From Pseudobdellovibrio sp. (GTDB taxonomy: Bacteria > Bdellovibrionota > Bdellovibrionia > Bdellovibrionales > Bdellovibrionaceae), in contig JAMPXC010000022.1 in assembly GCA_023701385.1 (NCBI GenBank), positions 1 to 52,767 on the forward strand: 52,767 nucleotides of DNA. Reading direction: 5' to 3'. The translations under genes were made by a program, and so were the position numbers. The notes under the pieces are model-generated. The model searched no databases and was not told where the DNA came from. It saw only the letters and a list, made by a program, of their open reading frames with translations. Below, piece after piece: positions 52,577 through 52,767 of this stretch. Numbering within the stretch: position 1 is the first letter of the stretch; each line of letters begins with the position of its first letter.

Positions 52577-52630
52577 CTCCCTTTCACGGAGGATACAGGG
52601 GTTCAAATCCCCTTGGGAACGCCAAATTTT
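52577..52630 (+). repeat. Attachment site copy 2 (attR), partial tRNA-Glu
   Basis: 54 bp identical to 47406-47459, starting in the anticodon stem and running through CCA. It lacks the acceptor, D arm and half the anticodon stem, so it is not a functional tRNA. Confidence 0.95.
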
Positions 52631-52640
52631 CAAATTAATT

Positions 52641-52670
52641 AAAACCCGATTAGAAATAATCGGGTTTTTT
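52641..52670 (+). terminator. Intrinsic terminator, originally that of tRNA-Glu
   Basis: AAAACCCGATTA, loop GAAA, TAATCGGGTTTT, then TT. It lies 11 bp after the right attachment copy, where the uninterrupted tRNA-Glu would have ended. Confidence 0.88.
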
Positions 52671-52684
52671 CGTTTTAGGAACTT

Positions 52685-52767
52685 ATGAAGCTTCAAGAAA
52701 TAGAATTCAATCTAGATGGTCACGATCACATTGAGTTAAAAAACTTATTAAAAGTCTGCAATCTCTG
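52685..52767 (+). CDS. S4-domain RNA-binding protein, N-terminal part (runs off the right edge)
   Basis: Twenty-seven codons from an ATG with AGGA 6 bp upstream: MKLQEIEFNLDG, then HIELKNLLKVCNL. This resembles the first strand and helix of small YbcJ-like S4-domain proteins (x-F-x-L-x-G-x-x-x-IEL-x-x-LLK). These bind structured RNA. The gene follows the displaced tRNA-Glu terminator and marks the return to host DNA. The assignment rests on a short stretch. Confidence 0.65.
   Translation, partial: MKLQEIEFNLDGHDHIELKNLLKVCNL

Larger units (their letters stand above)
47406..52630. mobile_element. Small tRNA-Glu integrative element (about 5.17 kb)
   Basis: Bounded by the 54-bp direct repeats 47406-47459 and 52577-52630, offset by 5171 bp. 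A tyrosine integrase lies next to the tRNA end, followed by an excisionase-like protein, a DUF559-like protein, a terminase-small-subunit-like protein, a toxin-antitoxin pair and an XRE-lipoprotein-membrane protein module. Every gene is on the minus strand. No capsid, tail, replication or conjugation gene is present, so it depends on something else for transfer, if it transfers at all. The boundaries are direct observations; mobility is inferred. Confidence 0.93.

Noticed and set aside
52577-52630. A second tRNA-Glu gene
   Set aside because: Only the 3' part from the anticodon stem is present; it is the attachment-site duplicate.
1-52767. CRISPR array, insertion sequence or rRNA genes
   Set aside because: No regularly spaced repeats, transposase genes or rRNA-like stretches were seen in the window.

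Overview
The window looks like chromosomal DNA of an AT-rich (roughly 40% GC by eye) Gram-negative bacterium of the Bdellovibrionota (Bdellovibrio-like). The basis is two relatives of the TIGR02147 regulator family, small lipoproteins of the 'YQNC' type, a YcbB-type L,D-transpeptidase, the secreted-protein style at the left edge, and lipid A/LPS genes (lpxC, lptF, lptE). This is an inference from family content, not a database identification.

Layout. 1-5938 is a leftward run: a short-chain dehydrogenase, fumC, two uncharacterised genes (one a zinc-ribbon/Tudor-like protein), a Rep/UvrD helicase, and the start of a secreted protein cut by the window edge. 6006-8082 reads right: EVE-domain protein, dusC, a four-helix membrane protein. 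8340-10089 holds a truncated TIGR02147-like protein, glutaredoxin, thioredoxin and a pseudo-receiver protein. 10151-16282 holds lptF, dprA, a LysM protein with a TPR lipoprotein, and a ComEC split into two overlapping genes, so dprA and comEC make a small natural-competence neighbourhood. 16290-24655 reads left: AraC/GyrI regulator, ald, a GAF histidine kinase with single-domain response regulator, ArsC/Spx-like, alkyltransferase-like, Nudix, lpxC and ruvC-ruvA-ruvB.

24721-34068 reads right: TPR protein, efp, a second repeat protein, tamB and an Omp85 (TamA/BamA) protein with six POTRA-like repeats. The last three are translationally coupled and form an outer-membrane biogenesis locus. 34120-37741 is prpD-prpB-prpC (2-methylcitrate cycle). 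37859-41848 holds a small lipoprotein, a full TIGR02147 regulator behind an AT-rich GTGTAC-bearing promoter region, and a cell-wall group with a L,D-transpeptidase. 42008-43642 is lptE-holA. 43673-47110 is a class V aminotransferase, a SerA-like dehydrogenase and purA, followed by tRNA-Lys(UUU) and tRNA-Glu(UUC).

The accessory highlight is a very small integrative element of about 5.17 kb inserted in the 3' half of tRNA-Glu. It is bounded by a 54-bp perfect direct repeat (47406-47459 and 52577-52630). All its genes are on the minus strand: tyrosine integrase, excisionase-like HTH protein, DUF559-like nuclease-fold protein, terminase-small-subunit-like protein, a ParE/Phd toxin-antitoxin pair with a clear promoter/operator, and an XRE-lipoprotein-membrane protein module of unknown function. 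A second 18-bp direct repeat lies inside both ends and is a candidate integrase arm site; the left copy overlaps the integrase stop codon. The original tRNA-Glu terminator and the next host gene (an S4-domain protein) lie just beyond the right attachment site.
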